A DNA stretch of 64,000 bases from Roseomonas sp. (GTDB lineage Bacteria > Pseudomonadota > Alphaproteobacteria > Acetobacterales > Acetobacteraceae): positions 276,548 to 340,547 of the forward strand of contig JAPSLO010000003.1 of the NCBI GenBank assembly GCA_031180725.1, read 5' to 3'. Each line of letters starts with the position of its first letter. Position 1 is the first letter of the stretch. A program made the position numbers and the translations under genes. Shown here in pieces: positions 10,863-19,813 of this stretch. The notes below the pieces were generated by a model. The model saw nothing but the letters and a program-made list of their open reading frames with translations. It was not told the origin of the DNA and searched no databases.

Positions 10863-10865
10863 CGG

Positions 10866-11699
10866 TCAGAAGCCCTTCACCAGCGTATCGATCGCCTGCA
10901 GCCGCGCCACCAGCGCCTCGAACTCCCGCAGCGGCACCATGTTGGGCCCGTCCGATGGCGCGCGGTCGGGATCGGGATGGGTTTCGATGAACAGCCCCGC
11001 TACGCCAACCGCCACCGCGGCGCGGGCCAGCGTCTCCACGAATTCGCGCTGGCCGCCGGAGGAGGTGCCCTGCCCGCCAGGCTGCTGCACCGAATGCGTG
11101 GCATCGAAGACCACCGGATGGCCGGTACGCGCCATGATCGGCAGGGCGCGCATGTCGCTGACCAGGGTGTTGTAGCCGAAGGAGACGCCGCGCTCGGTCA
11201 GGATCACGCGGGGATTGCCGGCATCGGTAATCTTGGCGGCGACATTCGCCATGTCCCAGGGCGCCAGGAACTGGCCCTTCTTCACGTTCACCGCTCGGCC
11301 GGTGGTGGCGGCGGCCAGAAGCAGATCGGTCTGGCGGCAGAGGAAGGCGGGAATCTGCAGCACATCCACCACCTCCGCCACCGGGGCGCATTGTGCGCTT
11401 TCATGCACATCGGTCAGCACGGGCAGGCCGAAGCGCTCGCGGATCTCGGCGAAGACCGGCAGCGCGGCGGCCATGCCGAGGCCACGCGCCGCCTTGCCCG
11501 AGGTGCGGTTCGCCTTGTCGAAGCTGGTCTTGTAGATCAGGCCGATGCCGCGCCGCGCCGCGATCTCCCGCAGGGCGTCCGCCGTCTCCAACGCGTGGTC
11601 GCGGCTTTCCATCTGGCAGGGGCCCGCGATCAGCGCGATGGGAAGATGGTTCGCCAGGCGGACCTGGCCGATGGTCAACGGGTCTGGGCGGGAATCCAT
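10866..11699 (-). CDS. kdsA: 3-deoxy-8-phosphooctulonate synthase
   Basis: Condenses phosphoenolpyruvate with arabinose-5-phosphate to Kdo-8-phosphate. 277 residues, standard length. Typical motifs are [10 protein letters not shown] near the N-terminus, [12 protein letters not shown] and DVHES. The ATG at 11699 agrees with family N-termini. It is the first gene of kdsA-kdsB-kdsD and lies 88 bases downstream of the tRNA-Pro gene on the same strand, so partial read-through from the tRNA promoter is possible. Confidence 0.96.
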   Translation of the reverse strand: MDSRPDPLTIGQVRLANHLPIALIAGPCQMESRDHALETADALREIAARRGIGLIYKTSFDKANRTSGKAARGLGMAAALPVFAEIRERFGLPVLTDVHESAQCAPVAEVVDVLQIPAFLCRQTDLLLAAATTGRAVNVKKGQFLAPWDMANVAAKITDAGNPRVILTERGVSFGYNTLVSDMRALPIMARTGHPVVFDATHSVQQPGGQGTSSGGQREFVETLARAAVAVGVAGLFIETHPDPDRAPSDGPNMVPLREFEALVARLQAIDTLVKGF

Positions 11700-11787
11700 G
11701 GCGCCGGGTGCATAGCAAGCCCGTGCAGCTCATCCAACCGCCCCGGTCGCTTGGCAGGACAGCGCCGGGAACAGGGAAAGGCCCGAC

Positions 11788-11864
11788 TGGTCGGGGCGAC
11801 TGGATTCGAACCAGCGACCCTCTGCTCCCAAAGCAGATGCGCTACCAGACTGCGCCACGCCCCG
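11788..11864 (-). tRNA. tRNA-Pro (anticodon TGG)
   Basis: Read on the minus strand, 77 bases fold as a tRNA including an encoded CCA end. The acceptor stem CGGGGCG pairs with CGCCCCG, the discriminator is A, the T-arm carries GGTTCGAATCC, and the anticodon stem CTGCT/AGCAG encloses a TTTGGGA loop with anticodon TGG. It is the only RNA gene of this kind I could find. Confidence 0.95.
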
Positions 11865-12042
11865 ACTCCGGCGGAGGGTAAGCAGGCCCCCCCATCTTCG
11901 CAAGCCGCCCCCTTCCCCTAACCTACCGGGCGGTGCCGGCCAAACGGGGTTGCGCCGGCCCGCGCGAAGGATGTACCCAGGCACGCCAATGCACGGTTGA
12001 TCGCGTGAACGAACAAGTCCCGTGGGCCGAGGCGCGGGAGTC
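11865..12042. promoter_or_regulatory. Divergent region between tRNA-Pro and the first GT8 gene
   Basis: A 178-base stretch separating the leftward tRNA-Pro/kds transcripts from the rightward 995-residue glycosyltransferase gene. It must hold the tRNA promoter and probably that of the GT gene. I could not identify convincing -35/-10 boxes. Confidence 0.35.
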
Positions 12043-15030
12043 ATGACCGGCCAGGTTCCGCTCTTCATCTCCGCCGGCATCCGCCATTGCGGCGCGGTGG
12101 ATCATCTCGGGCCGCTCTTCGGACTGCGCGGCTGGCTGCTGGATACAGAGAGCGCAGCGCCGACACCGGTTGTGCTGCGCTGCGCCGGCCAAGTTCTGGC
12201 CACCAGCGAGACGATGATGGACCGGGCCGATATTGATGCCCTGGTCAACCGGCAGACCTGGTGCGGCTTCCTGATCGGCTGGAGCCGGATTGATCGCGCC
12301 ACCCTGGCGGAGCTCGCCCGCGAGCAGCCTGAGGCGACCGTGGAGGTGGCCACCGCTCCCGATGGTCCTTCGGTCAGCGCGGTCATCGACATGCCGGCGG
12401 CCTCCGCGCTGCTGGACATGATCGCCGCGGCGCCGCAGGGCGACCGCCAGCCGCGCTTCGCGGAAGCGAACGACTACCTGGACATCCGCGCGGCCGGGCT
12501 ATTCGACGCCGCCTGGTACATGGCCCGCGAAGGCGCGGCCATCCCGCCCGGCATGCCGCCGCTGCTGGACTATCTGCGGCGCGGTGAGTCGGCCGGTGCC
12601 TGGCCCAACCCGAACTTCGATCCTGCCGCCTACGCGGTAGCGCATGGCCTGGCCGGCCCTGCCGGGGCGCTGACCGACTTCCTGCGTCGGCGGAACGCCC
12701 CTCCCGCGCTGCCAGTGGCAGCGCCCGGCCGCCCCACTCGCCCCCGGATCCTGGAGATCGGCCTCGACGCCGCGGAAACGAAGCTCCGTGCCATGGCGCC
12801 CGGCCAGCTCGCGAAGTTGGTGGCCGAGGCCGAGCGTGAGCTGGCAGCCGATCCGAACGCTGCCGAAACCGCTCTGTTCCTGAACTTCGCCCGCCGAATC
12901 GCCGGCGACGATGTCGCCGCGGCCGAGGCAGCCGCCGCCTTCCTGCAGGCCGCGGCCGAGAGCACCGGAACGGTCGAGCCCGGAATCCTGCAACGTCTGC
13001 TGCACGCCAACCATGCGCTGCACGAGCGCCAGCGCGGTCCGCTGACGCGCCGCATCTACCAGTTGCTGCGTGCCCACGGGCAGCGGGACCGCATTGCGAC
13101 CATGCGGCTGCTGGAAGCGGCGCTGGACGAACGCGACCTGACCACTGCCGGTCCGCTGGCGCGGGAGCTGGAAAGCGGCGGCCTCGCCAAGGCCGAGGTC
13201 TGGGACGCGCTGGCGCTCAGCCGCTACTACCAGCTCGCGGGCCAGCGAAGGCGCGCCGCCACGCTGCTGCTCGCCGTCCCGTGGCCTGCGCCCACCCCCG
13301 TGGCGGAAGCCGCGGTCATCCACCGCCTGCTGGAATGCGAGGCGCCGGAGGAGGCGGAGCGCCGGCTGCCCGCTGCCGAGGCCGGGGAACCCGTGGAGAT
13401 CTTCGGCGCGCGCCTGCGCATTGCCGCGCACCGGCGCGACCATGCCGGCCTGGCCGCGCTGCTGGCGCAGGAACGAGCCGCGGGCCTGCCCGACTGGCTG
13501 TTGGCCGAGGTGATGTTCCGCACCGCGGTGCCGGGCGCGCTGCCTGTCGAGGGCCCGGGTCTGCGCGCCGTTCGCCGCCTAGCGGAGATCCTGGCTGCGC
13601 GCGACCCCACCAGCCCGCGCGTCTTCCACGCGCGCGTCCACTATCTTTTGCATGGCAAGAGGTGGGCGGAGCTGGGTGCGCTGTTTGAGCGGATTGAGGG
13701 GAGTGAGTTGTCGCGGGAGCGGGAGACGCTTTTGCGGCGGCTGGAATACTTGTGTCATGTGGATGATGCGGAGGCGGCGGAGCGGATCTACCGCGAGCAT
13801 TTCCGCGACACCGCGCTGAACAAGTGGGAAGGGCTGACGGTGATGCGCCTTCTCAGCGAGCTGAAGCGCTGGGAGGAGGCGGCGGCGGCGCTGCTGGCGC
13901 ATGTTGGGCGCGGCTATGGCTTTGGCGGTGCCGGGCACATGGGCATGCGCATTGTCCGCAAGGCCGGCATTCATGAAGCGCTGCTGGCTTCGGTGGCGGA
14001 GGCCAGCGAGCACGAGCCGGACCTGGAAAGCTTCATCGCCCGGGTGCGCGAGGACCATGCCATTGTGCAGACGGCGCGCGCGCTGAGCGCCAGCCGCGAG
14101 GGCGGGCGGCGCGGCCGGCGCTACCGCAGCAACTGGATCCTGGATGCCTCCGCCGAGGAAGAGGAGGACGAGCACTGCGTCTTCCTTTGCACCAACCAGC
14201 GCTACTTCCTTTCGATGCTGACCTTCCTCTGCTCCTTCCTCGGCCAGGCGCCGCAGGCCTCGGGGCGGATCTTCGCCTTCCTCGACCGCGACGTGCCGCG
14301 CCACTGGCATGGCGCGGTGGCGATGGTGGCAGCGCGCTTCGGCCGCTCGGTGGAGCTGGTGAGCGAGCCGGAATTCGTCCCCGAAGCGGTCGAGCACCGG
14401 GTGGAGTATGGCTTCTTCGCCGGCGGCTCCAACCTTTCGCGCGCCGCCTATTTCCGCCTTTATGCCGCGCGCTGGCTGCTGGCCAACCACCGCTTCAGCC
14501 GCGCCGCCTACATCGACACCGACACCATCTGCCGCGCCGACCTTTCCGGCCTCTTCACCCTCGACCTCGGCGACAAGCTGGTCGCCGCGGCGGTGGAGGA
14601 CTACTCGCCCGACGTGGTCAACGCCGCCGCCCGCAACAACCTCGACCCCACCGCCTACTTCAATTCCGGCGTGCTGCTGTTCCGCTTCGACCATCCGGAG
14701 ATGCCAGCCCATATCGAGGAGGCGATCCGCATCTCCGAACAGGAATCCGAGCGCCTGGTCTTCCACGACCAGTGCGCCCTCAACATCGCCTTCCAGGGCC
14801 GCACCGCCCCCCTGCCCTCGCGCTACAACTTCTATCTCCGCCCCTCGCGCGAGCGGAACGGCTACATCGAGGACGGCGCCATCCTCCACTTCCTCGACAA
14901 GCCCAAGCCCTGGGACATCATCTTCGACCGCTCCTACCGCGAAGAATGGCGCGTCTGGGCCCTCATGCTCGGCTCCATCCTCCCTCAGGCCCTCTACGTC
15001 GACATCTTCGCACAAGCCAACCGCGATTGA
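12043..15030 (+). CDS. Large multidomain protein with C-terminal GT8-type glycosyltransferase domain (copy 1)
   Basis: Probable cytoplasmic glycosyltransferase of 995 residues from the ATG at 12043 (another ATG seven codons upstream is possible). Residues 1-130 form an unrecognised domain shared with the copy at 27-31 kb. A repeat of the FD..WY...PLxxYLxxG type follows (about 145-205), then a long helical, TPR-like region (about 240-690). The C-terminus is a GT8-like domain with the metal-binding DTD at 825-827 (IDTDTICRADLSGLF) and HFLDKPKPW near 948. No signal peptide or membrane helix is evident. Residues 533-995 are encoded by a block almost identical in DNA to the second copy, while the N-terminal halves differ greatly. 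Donor sugar is unknown. The rightward gene lies between the kds and sulfotransferase genes, consistent with building the same glycan. Confidence 0.85.
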   Translation: MTGQVPLFISAGIRHCGAVDHLGPLFGLRGWLLDTESAAPTPVVLRCAGQVLATSETMMDRADIDALVNRQTWCGFLIGWSRIDRATLAELAREQPEATVEVATAPDGPSVSAVIDMPAASALLDMIAAAPQGDRQPRFAEANDYLDIRAAGLFDAAWYMAREGAAIPPGMPPLLDYLRRGESAGAWPNPNFDPAAYAVAHGLAGPAGALTDFLRRRNAPPALPVAAPGRPTRPRILEIGLDAAETKLRAMAPGQLAKLVAEAERELAADPNAAETALFLNFARRIAGDDVAAAEAAAAFLQAAAESTGTVEPGILQRLLHANHALHERQRGPLTRRIYQLLRAHGQRDRIATMRLLEAALDERDLTTAGPLARELESGGLAKAEVWDALALSRYYQLAGQRRRAATLLLAVPWPAPTPVAEAAVIHRLLECEAPEEAERRLPAAEAGEPVEIFGARLRIAAHRRDHAGLAALLAQERAAGLPDWLLAEVMFRTAVPGALPVEGPGLRAVRRLAEILAARDPTSPRVFHARVHYLLHGKRWAELGALFERIEGSELSRERETLLRRLEYLCHVDDAEAAERIYREHFRDTALNKWEGLTVMRLLSELKRWEEAAAALLAHVGRGYGFGGAGHMGMRIVRKAGIHEALLASVAEASEHEPDLESFIARVREDHAIVQTARALSASREGGRRGRRYRSNWILDASAEEEEDEHCVFLCTNQRYFLSMLTFLCSFLGQAPQASGRIFAFLDRDVPRHWHGAVAMVAARFGRSVELVSEPEFVPEAVEHRVEYGFFAGGSNLSRAAYFRLYAARWLLANHRFSRAAYIDTDTICRADLSGLFTLDLGDKLVAAAVEDYSPDVVNAAARNNLDPTAYFNSGVLLFRFDHPEMPAHIEEAIRISEQESERLVFHDQCALNIAFQGRTAPLPSRYNFYLRPSRERNGYIEDGAILHFLDKPKPWDIIFDRSYREEWRVWALMLGSILPQALYVDIFAQANRD

Positions 15031-15033
15031 TCC
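13637..15033 (+). repeat. Long direct repeat, copy A (1397 bp)
   Basis: Matches 29495-30891 in the same orientation at a constant offset of 15858 bases. By eye I find one difference, T at 13750 against C at 29608, which is synonymous (TTG/CTG). Identity begins abruptly inside the coding sequence and ends three bases after the stop codon. Sequence on both sides is diverged or unrelated. Confidence 0.96.
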
Positions 15034-15049
15034 CGGGCGAAGCGCCGCC

Positions 15050-15559
15050 TCAGCCTGCCGCGCCCGCCTCGCCCTCGACGCGCTCGCGCGGCGGCGCGAA
15101 GGCATTGCCGACAGCGCGCAGGGTGAGCAGCACGCGCGGCAGTCGCTCCGCGTTTTTCGTGTCCAGCGCGGCGGCGACGCGGGCGAATTCGGCACGCACC
15201 GCCGCGGCCAGTTCGGCACCAGTCTCGGTCAGCGTGAACTCAAGCTTCCCGTCCGCGCCCTTGGCCTGGGAAAGCAGCCCGGCCGAGACCAGCTCGCGCC
15301 GCGCCGCACGTATGTCGCCAGCGACCGCCGCCAGGCGGCCGAGCCGGGCCAGCCTGACCTCGGACTGGGAGGCGGCGAGCAGGTAGGTGACACCATCCAG
15401 CGACAGGCCTCGGGAGGCGATCGGCTCCGCGCGGAGCAGGTCCTGCGTCAGGCGCTGCGCCATCAGGACAATGGCCTCAACCGCCTCGACCGGGCTCGCC
15501 GCGAAGGGCGACTGTTCGGATCCCGGCGCCGCGGCGCCCTCCATCGTGCTATTCGGCAT
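15050..15559 (-). CDS. MarR-like winged-helix protein
   Basis: 169 residues with a central helix-turn-helix region resembling MarR-family regulators: LARLGRLAAVAGDIRAARRELVSAGLLSQ as a recognition-helix region, then a basic wing segment (KGADGKLEFTLTETG) and a C-terminal dimerisation helix. The family assignment rests on this pattern and on length only. It begins at an ATG preceded on the minus strand by three tandem AGGAC units that act as ribosome-binding sites. It converges on the GT8 gene (19 bases between stops) and is divergent from the DUF192 gene. Target and ligand are unknown. Confidence 0.65.
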   Translation of the reverse strand: MPNSTMEGAAAPGSEQSPFAASPVEAVEAIVLMAQRLTQDLLRAEPIASRGLSLDGVTYLLAASQSEVRLARLGRLAAVAGDIRAARRELVSAGLLSQAKGADGKLEFTLTETGAELAAAVRAEFARVAAALDTKNAERLPRVLLTLRAVGNAFAPPRERVEGEAGAAG

Positions 15560-15576
15560 GGTCCTGTCCTGTCCTG
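15560..15576 (-). promoter_or_regulatory. Tandem AGGAC ribosome-binding repeat
   Basis: On the minus strand three consecutive AGGAC pentamers lie directly in front of the ATG at 15559. At least the first two are at workable Shine-Dalgarno spacing. A change in repeat number would shift spacing and could alter translation. Confidence 0.6.
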
Positions 15577-15751
15577 AACGCGTCGACGGCCATGAAGGCC
15601 GCCCTGCCCGATGTGTCGCATTGCACGTCGCGAGGCAACCAGGGCCATGATCTTCCGCCCCACCCGGGCGGCTGCCATAGTCGGCGCCGCCAGGCGAGGC
15701 GTCATGCGCTGGCCCGGATGAGCTGGCTAGGACGAAGGGGAAGGCGCCCTG

Positions 15752-16234
15752 ATGCTGCTTCGACGTGGAATGCTCGCGGCCGCCACACTTGCGCTGACCG
15801 GCCGGGCGCGGGCGCAGCCTGGCGTCGACCGGCCGCAGCCACGGCTGCCGACGGAGCCACTGGTGATCGTCGGGCGGGACGGACGGCGCCATGCCTTCAC
15901 CGTGGAAATGGCCATCTCCCCGGACCAGCAGATGATCGGGCTGATGTTCCGCCCGGAGGTGAAGCCGGATGAAGGCATGCTGTTCGACTGGGGCGCGCCA
16001 CGGCCGAGCAGCATGTGGATGCGCAATACCATCACCTCGCTCGACATGATCTTCATCGAGGCGGACGGCCGCATCCGTCGCATCGCCGAGCGCACCGTGC
16101 CGCGATCCCTGACGCCGATCGACAGCAACGGCCCGGTCCGCGCCACGCTGGAACTGGCCGCCGGCACGGCCGAGCGATTGGACCTGCGCGTAGGCGACCG
16201 GGTGCTGCACCGGATCTTCGGCAACGCCCCCTGA
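15752..16234 (+). CDS. DUF192 family secreted protein
   Basis: A 160-residue protein with an N-terminal export signal (MLLRRGMLAAATLALTG, likely cleaved after ARA near residue 21) and a DUF192 domain recognised by MLFDWG and SMWMRNTITSLDMIFI. Family members are small beta-rich proteins of unknown function, usually periplasmic. It stands alone on the plus strand, divergent from the MarR-like gene. Nothing ties it to the glycan genes. Confidence 0.88.
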   Translation: MLLRRGMLAAATLALTGRARAQPGVDRPQPRLPTEPLVIVGRDGRRHAFTVEMAISPDQQMIGLMFRPEVKPDEGMLFDWGAPRPSSMWMRNTITSLDMIFIEADGRIRRIAERTVPRSLTPIDSNGPVRATLELAAGTAERLDLRVGDRVLHRIFGNAP

Positions 16235-16264
16235 CGGCGCGGGGCGGGCGCCCTGCCGCGGGCG

Positions 16265-17494
16265 TCAGCCTGGCAGCGCGAGGGCCGCGGCAGGCAAGGC
16301 CGCATCACCGAACACGATGCGATGCAGTTGCAGTGCCAGGCTTTCCCCGAACATGGCCCGGTCGCCCGACGCGTCGATGCCGAGGCGGAGTGTCGTGAGG
16401 CCGCCGGTCGGGCCGCCGGTCACCGCCTGCGTCGCACCGCCATTCAGCGTCGCCGCCAGCCGCCCTGCCCCGCTCAGCGCCAGGCCGATCCGCAACACGC
16501 CGCCGGGGGCCGCGCTGCCCAAGACGATATCGCTGGCGGCCCCGCCGGAAACCGCCCGCGCGACAATGCTCGTGCCGCCCGCTTCATTGAGCAGCATGAA
16601 GCCGTTCGTCTGGGTGCCGTCGTCGAGTTGAAGGATCGTCTGCGCCTGGCCAGCCGGAGCGGCCTGCGGCAGGACGCCCGACCAGAACAGCGTCGAGGCG
16701 CCGGACGGCCCAAGGCCGAGCCCGGTCAGCGTCGCAGTTGCCAGATCCGCGCCGCGCGTGCTGGCCACTTGGCTCCCCGGGGCTGGCAGGATCGGTGTGG
16801 AGGCGAAGGCGCCACTCTCATACTGGGGCGCGGCAAAACGGACCGTGAAATCCAGCACCGCTCCGGCAGTAAGTTCGAAGCGAGCCCTGGGATTGCGTTG
16901 TGCTGACAGCGTCGCGGTGTGTGCGGCCCGTCTCAGGCTGCCGTCCAAGGCGGCCGGGGTGCTCCCGAAATTGGGAATGAAGGCTTGCACGGCGTTCACG
17001 CCGGCCAGCGAGCCCCCGACATGCTGCACGAAAACGCTGAAGGTCACGGTGCCGGCGGACGGGCCGAAGGCCGCACCGTGGAACATCTGCTCGATGAAAC
17101 CCGGCGCAGAAGCGCTCTGATAGCGAATGTCCACATAGGGCAACCCGTTGACGGTGCCGGCCCCAACGACGGTGGCCGTCACGCCGGAGGCGCTGGTGTT
17201 CCAGCCGGCAGGTTGGGTCGCCTGCGGGAAGGTCGGCGCCGCGGCAAACTCGCCGCGCGGGTTGGGGAAGGCATTGCTGCGCTGACCTTCGATGAGGAGC
17301 CGCCCGGATCCACCGACAAACCGCGGCACATCTGCACCAACCTCGGTCCATCCCGGCCCCGCGCCGAAGACGGTTGCGCTGCTCACGGCCTGCGCACGCG
17401 CCAACACGAGGGGCGAGCGAATGGCTTGGCGCGCGACGAGATCGCGGCGCGGCGCCTCATGCACGCCAAGCAGGGCGGCGAGGGACTGGGACAT
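16265..17494 (-). CDS. Phage head-spike/tail-fibre-like protein
   Basis: 409 residues from an ATG with an excellent ribosome-binding site (GGAGGA, seven bases upstream); the frame stays open further upstream but without coding character. The protein is rich in Gly, Ala, Ser and Thr and poor in charged residues. A segment after about residue 55 (SGRLLIEGQRSN followed by PAGWNTSASGVTATVVG and FSVFVQHVGG) resembles the carbohydrate-binding head-spike/fibre domain of phages. A second beta-rich, concanavalin-like region fills the C-terminus. No signal peptide is obvious and there are no other phage genes nearby, so it may be a domesticated fragment or a surface adhesin. Function unknown. Confidence 0.6.
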   Translation of the reverse strand: MSQSLAALLGVHEAPRRDLVARQAIRSPLVLARAQAVSSATVFGAGPGWTEVGADVPRFVGGSGRLLIEGQRSNAFPNPRGEFAAAPTFPQATQPAGWNTSASGVTATVVGAGTVNGLPYVDIRYQSASAPGFIEQMFHGAAFGPSAGTVTFSVFVQHVGGSLAGVNAVQAFIPNFGSTPAALDGSLRRAAHTATLSAQRNPRARFELTAGAVLDFTVRFAAPQYESGAFASTPILPAPGSQVASTRGADLATATLTGLGLGPSGASTLFWSGVLPQAAPAGQAQTILQLDDGTQTNGFMLLNEAGGTSIVARAVSGGAASDIVLGSAAPGGVLRIGLALSGAGRLAATLNGGATQAVTGGPTGGLTTLRLGIDASGDRAMFGESLALQLHRIVFGDAALPAAALALPG

Positions 17495-17912
17495 TGGCAA
17501 TCCTCCGGGCAGGCCAGGTCGTCGCCACGCGCGATGCGCAGGCGTCATGACGGAAGAGGGATGGAGAAAGCCCGAGGCGGCCGGCGAACGGACAAGGCTC
17601 CGCCCGGGATGGGCCGGTGGATGCCATGCGGCGGCGACGCCGTCAAGACTTTTTTCCCATACTGCGAGCCACGGATACGAGCGCCTGATGTCCGAGAGGT
17701 CTAAGAAGCCGGGCCACCCGGCCATTCCTCGAGCCGACCGAAGTCAGCAGCGGCGGCCATCAAAATTTCGGGACCGGAAAACCAGGGCCAGTAATGGCTA
17801 ACAGCTTGCCATCAATGCTGCACCGCGATAGGTTTTCAAGGTGCCGGCGATGTGAGCGCGCAAGCAGGCGTGGGCTCTCCGAATTTTCATTTGACCCTTG
17901 CGGAGATTGAGC
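17495..17912. other. Gap between fibre-like gene and Lys/Ala-rich gene
   Basis: 418 bases without a convincing gene; the neighbouring genes point away from each other, so promoters for both should lie here. A weak candidate for the rightward gene is TTGCCA (17806-17811), a 17-base spacer, then TAGGTT. Composition is visibly less GC-rich than the flanks from about 17650 on, including a T-run near 17650. Confidence 0.4.
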
Positions 17913-18356
17913 ATGAGCGAAGCCACCAATACTGACCCGGGCGCGCCTGCCCAGCGCAGGGGAGGCCAAGCCCAGCGCGCCGAGCGAAAGGCAGCCCGCG
18001 AGGCGAAGAAGGCGGCCGCTCCGAAGCTGACGCCCGAACAGGCTGAGGCGAAAAGCGCGAAGAAGGCTGCCAGGCTACAGAAGGCGCGCGGCGCCTATGT
18101 CACGGAGCGCATCGCGGTTCTCCGCGCTGAGCTCGGCAGCATCAAGACAGAGACTGCAAGCCTGAATGCGAGCCTCAATGCCCTTTCCGACAAGAAGTCG
18201 CCCGAGGCCGGCAAGTTGAGACAGCGCCTGTCCTACCTGAAGGTCCGGCCCTCCGCAGTGAAAGCGGAGCTGGCATCACTTGCGCAGGAGAAGGCGGCGG
18301 CGGGCGCCGCGCGCAAGGAGCGCCGTGCTAAGCGGGCGCAGAAAGATCAGGCCTGA
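17913..18356 (+). CDS. Lys/Ala-rich coiled-coil protein
   Basis: 147 residues of unknown function. The first third and the last 20 residues are strongly basic (RAERKAAREAKKAA; ARKERRAKRAQK). The middle (about 55-125) has heptad-like spacing of Leu/Ile and is predicted by eye as a coiled coil. No signal peptide or membrane helix. The ATG at 17913 has GGAGA-like sequence upstream. It precedes the GT61 and sulfotransferase genes, and the sulfotransferase at 19810 ends with a similar basic tail. A nucleic-acid-binding or scaffolding role is possible but unsupported. Confidence 0.7.
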   Translation: MSEATNTDPGAPAQRRGGQAQRAERKAAREAKKAAAPKLTPEQAEAKSAKKAARLQKARGAYVTERIAVLRAELGSIKTETASLNASLNALSDKKSPEAGKLRQRLSYLKVRPSAVKAELASLAQEKAAAGAARKERRAKRAQKDQA

Positions 18357-18373
18357 TCCTGGATTCTGTTTCC

Positions 18374-18406
18374 AAAAAAAGGACCCGGCCCTGAAGCGGG
18401 CCGGGT
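18374..18406 (-). terminator. Hairpin with U-tract for leftward transcripts
   Basis: A nine-base stem ACCCGGCCC/GGGCCGGGT (18383-18391 with 18398-18406) and a six-base loop. The A-run at 18374-18380 becomes a U-tract on the minus strand, so as an intrinsic terminator it faces leftward. For the rightward gene ending at 18356 it offers a stem but no U-tract. Confidence 0.55.
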
Positions 18407-18448
18407 GGCTGGACATTTGCCGATAGCCGGTAGTGGCGGGGATAAATA

Positions 18449-19813
18449 ATGGCGGAGGATCGCGATCCGGCATTTCGACTATTTCGCCCTTTCGGATCGG
18501 CAAGTGATCTGGTTGCGGAGTACCTCCGCTTCCAGGGCAGACTAACCAAAAATCAGATTGACAAACTCGCGCGCCGCTTCGCCGATCTCGGGGAGCGGTC
18601 TGGCGTGAAGCTCTCGCCTCAGCACGTTTTCGACCGGGACCTTCGCCTCAACAAGGCCGTGCTGCGGCAGATCGGCAATATCAAAGCCGAATGCTATCCG
18701 AAGCCGATCGAGGAAACGCTGCCATTTGAGATCCTGGCGCCAGCGATGCCGGGCGACCTCTTCACGAGTGCGGAGCAGGCAACGGGGTTCGGCTTGCCGA
18801 AGGTCAAGGCAGATCGCATTCGTGGCAATGCCCGGATCGAGTACGGCGTGCATTTCGTCCGTGGCGGCAAGGTGCATGTTAACGCCTGGTGCCACATGAC
18901 GCTCTTGGCAGATGGGCAGACCTATGCGCCGGCGCTTTCATCGCGCGCGCTGGCGCTAGACATCCTACGGTCAGAGCAGCAGGAGTTGGACGCGCCCATC
19001 GTCATTGTCTCTGATGGGCACAACGGGACGAATTTTGCGCATCTTTTCTTCGACTGGGTGCCGCGAATCCTTGCCTTCTGTGCGAAGATGCCGGACGTGG
19101 CGCGGAAGGCATGCTTCGTCCTGGGCAGCCGACGCGCGCAGATTCACGACTATCTCGTGGCAAAGCTGTGCGCCCAGCACAGTCTGGAAGAGCGGCAGTT
19201 CGTATTCGCCGATACGCCCAGGACACTGGTCACCAAACAAGAAATTTACGCCTTCTCCGACCAGCGCGAGCGCGTTCACCCCATGAACAACATGCATCCG
19301 GACCTACTCGCGTTGATGCAGCGTTTCGTGGTCGGCCTCGCAATCGAGCCTGGCAGCGTGCGAAACGTCTATGTCTCTCGCGCTGATGCGCGAATGCGGG
19401 GGATCACCAACGAGCCGGCGTTGCGGCCACACCTGGAAAAGCGAGGCTTCCAGATTGTCGAGCTCGCCAAAATCCCATTGGAAGCGCAGTTCTCGTTGAT
19501 GACCGGCGCGGATTTCATCGTTGGCCCTCACGGTATGGGCATGTCCCATCTGATTTTGAGTCAGCGCCGTCCGGATGTGCTGGAGATCCTGCATCCCGAG
19601 AGGTTTAGTGTCGCGTACCTGATGGCAGCGAGGGCAATGGGCTGCCGCTATGAGTTCGTGTTCGGCGAGGAAGACGATCCGCGCAGGCTGCACTACAAGA
19701 TTGCAGCACGGACGCTGATGCCGCTGATAACGCGAATGCAAAAGACGCGAATGCAGAAGGCGCGCGCTCGCACCGCTTCCCGGGCGACCGGCCGCGAGAC
19801 GGCACCGACATGA
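18449..19813 (+). CDS. GT61-family (DUF563) glycosyltransferase
   Basis: 454-residue probable glycosyltransferase. The C-terminal half shows the GT61 signature: VYVSRADARMRG, NEPALRPHLEKRGF, then FIVGPHGMGMSHLI. The family includes bacterial transferases in capsule and lipopolysaccharide loci; the sugar moved here cannot be told. The C-terminus has a basic tail. It overlaps the following sulfotransferase gene by four bases (ATGA), so the two are co-translated and probably act on the same glycan. Codon use looks less GC-rich at third positions than in genes to the left. Confidence 0.86.
   Translation: MAEDRDPAFRLFRPFGSASDLVAEYLRFQGRLTKNQIDKLARRFADLGERSGVKLSPQHVFDRDLRLNKAVLRQIGNIKAECYPKPIEETLPFEILAPAMPGDLFTSAEQATGFGLPKVKADRIRGNARIEYGVHFVRGGKVHVNAWCHMTLLADGQTYAPALSSRALALDILRSEQQELDAPIVIVSDGHNGTNFAHLFFDWVPRILAFCAKMPDVARKACFVLGSRRAQIHDYLVAKLCAQHSLEERQFVFADTPRTLVTKQEIYAFSDQRERVHPMNNMHPDLLALMQRFVVGLAIEPGSVRNVYVSRADARMRGITNEPALRPHLEKRGFQIVELAKIPLEAQFSLMTGADFIVGPHGMGMSHLILSQRRPDVLEILHPERFSVAYLMAARAMGCRYEFVFGEEDDPRRLHYKIAARTLMPLITRMQKTRMQKARARTASRATGRETAPT

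Noticed and set aside
11788-15033. Island integrated at tRNA-Pro
   Set aside because: No integrase, and no second copy of the tRNA 3' end could be seen. The 3' end of the tRNA faces kdsA, not the sulfation genes.
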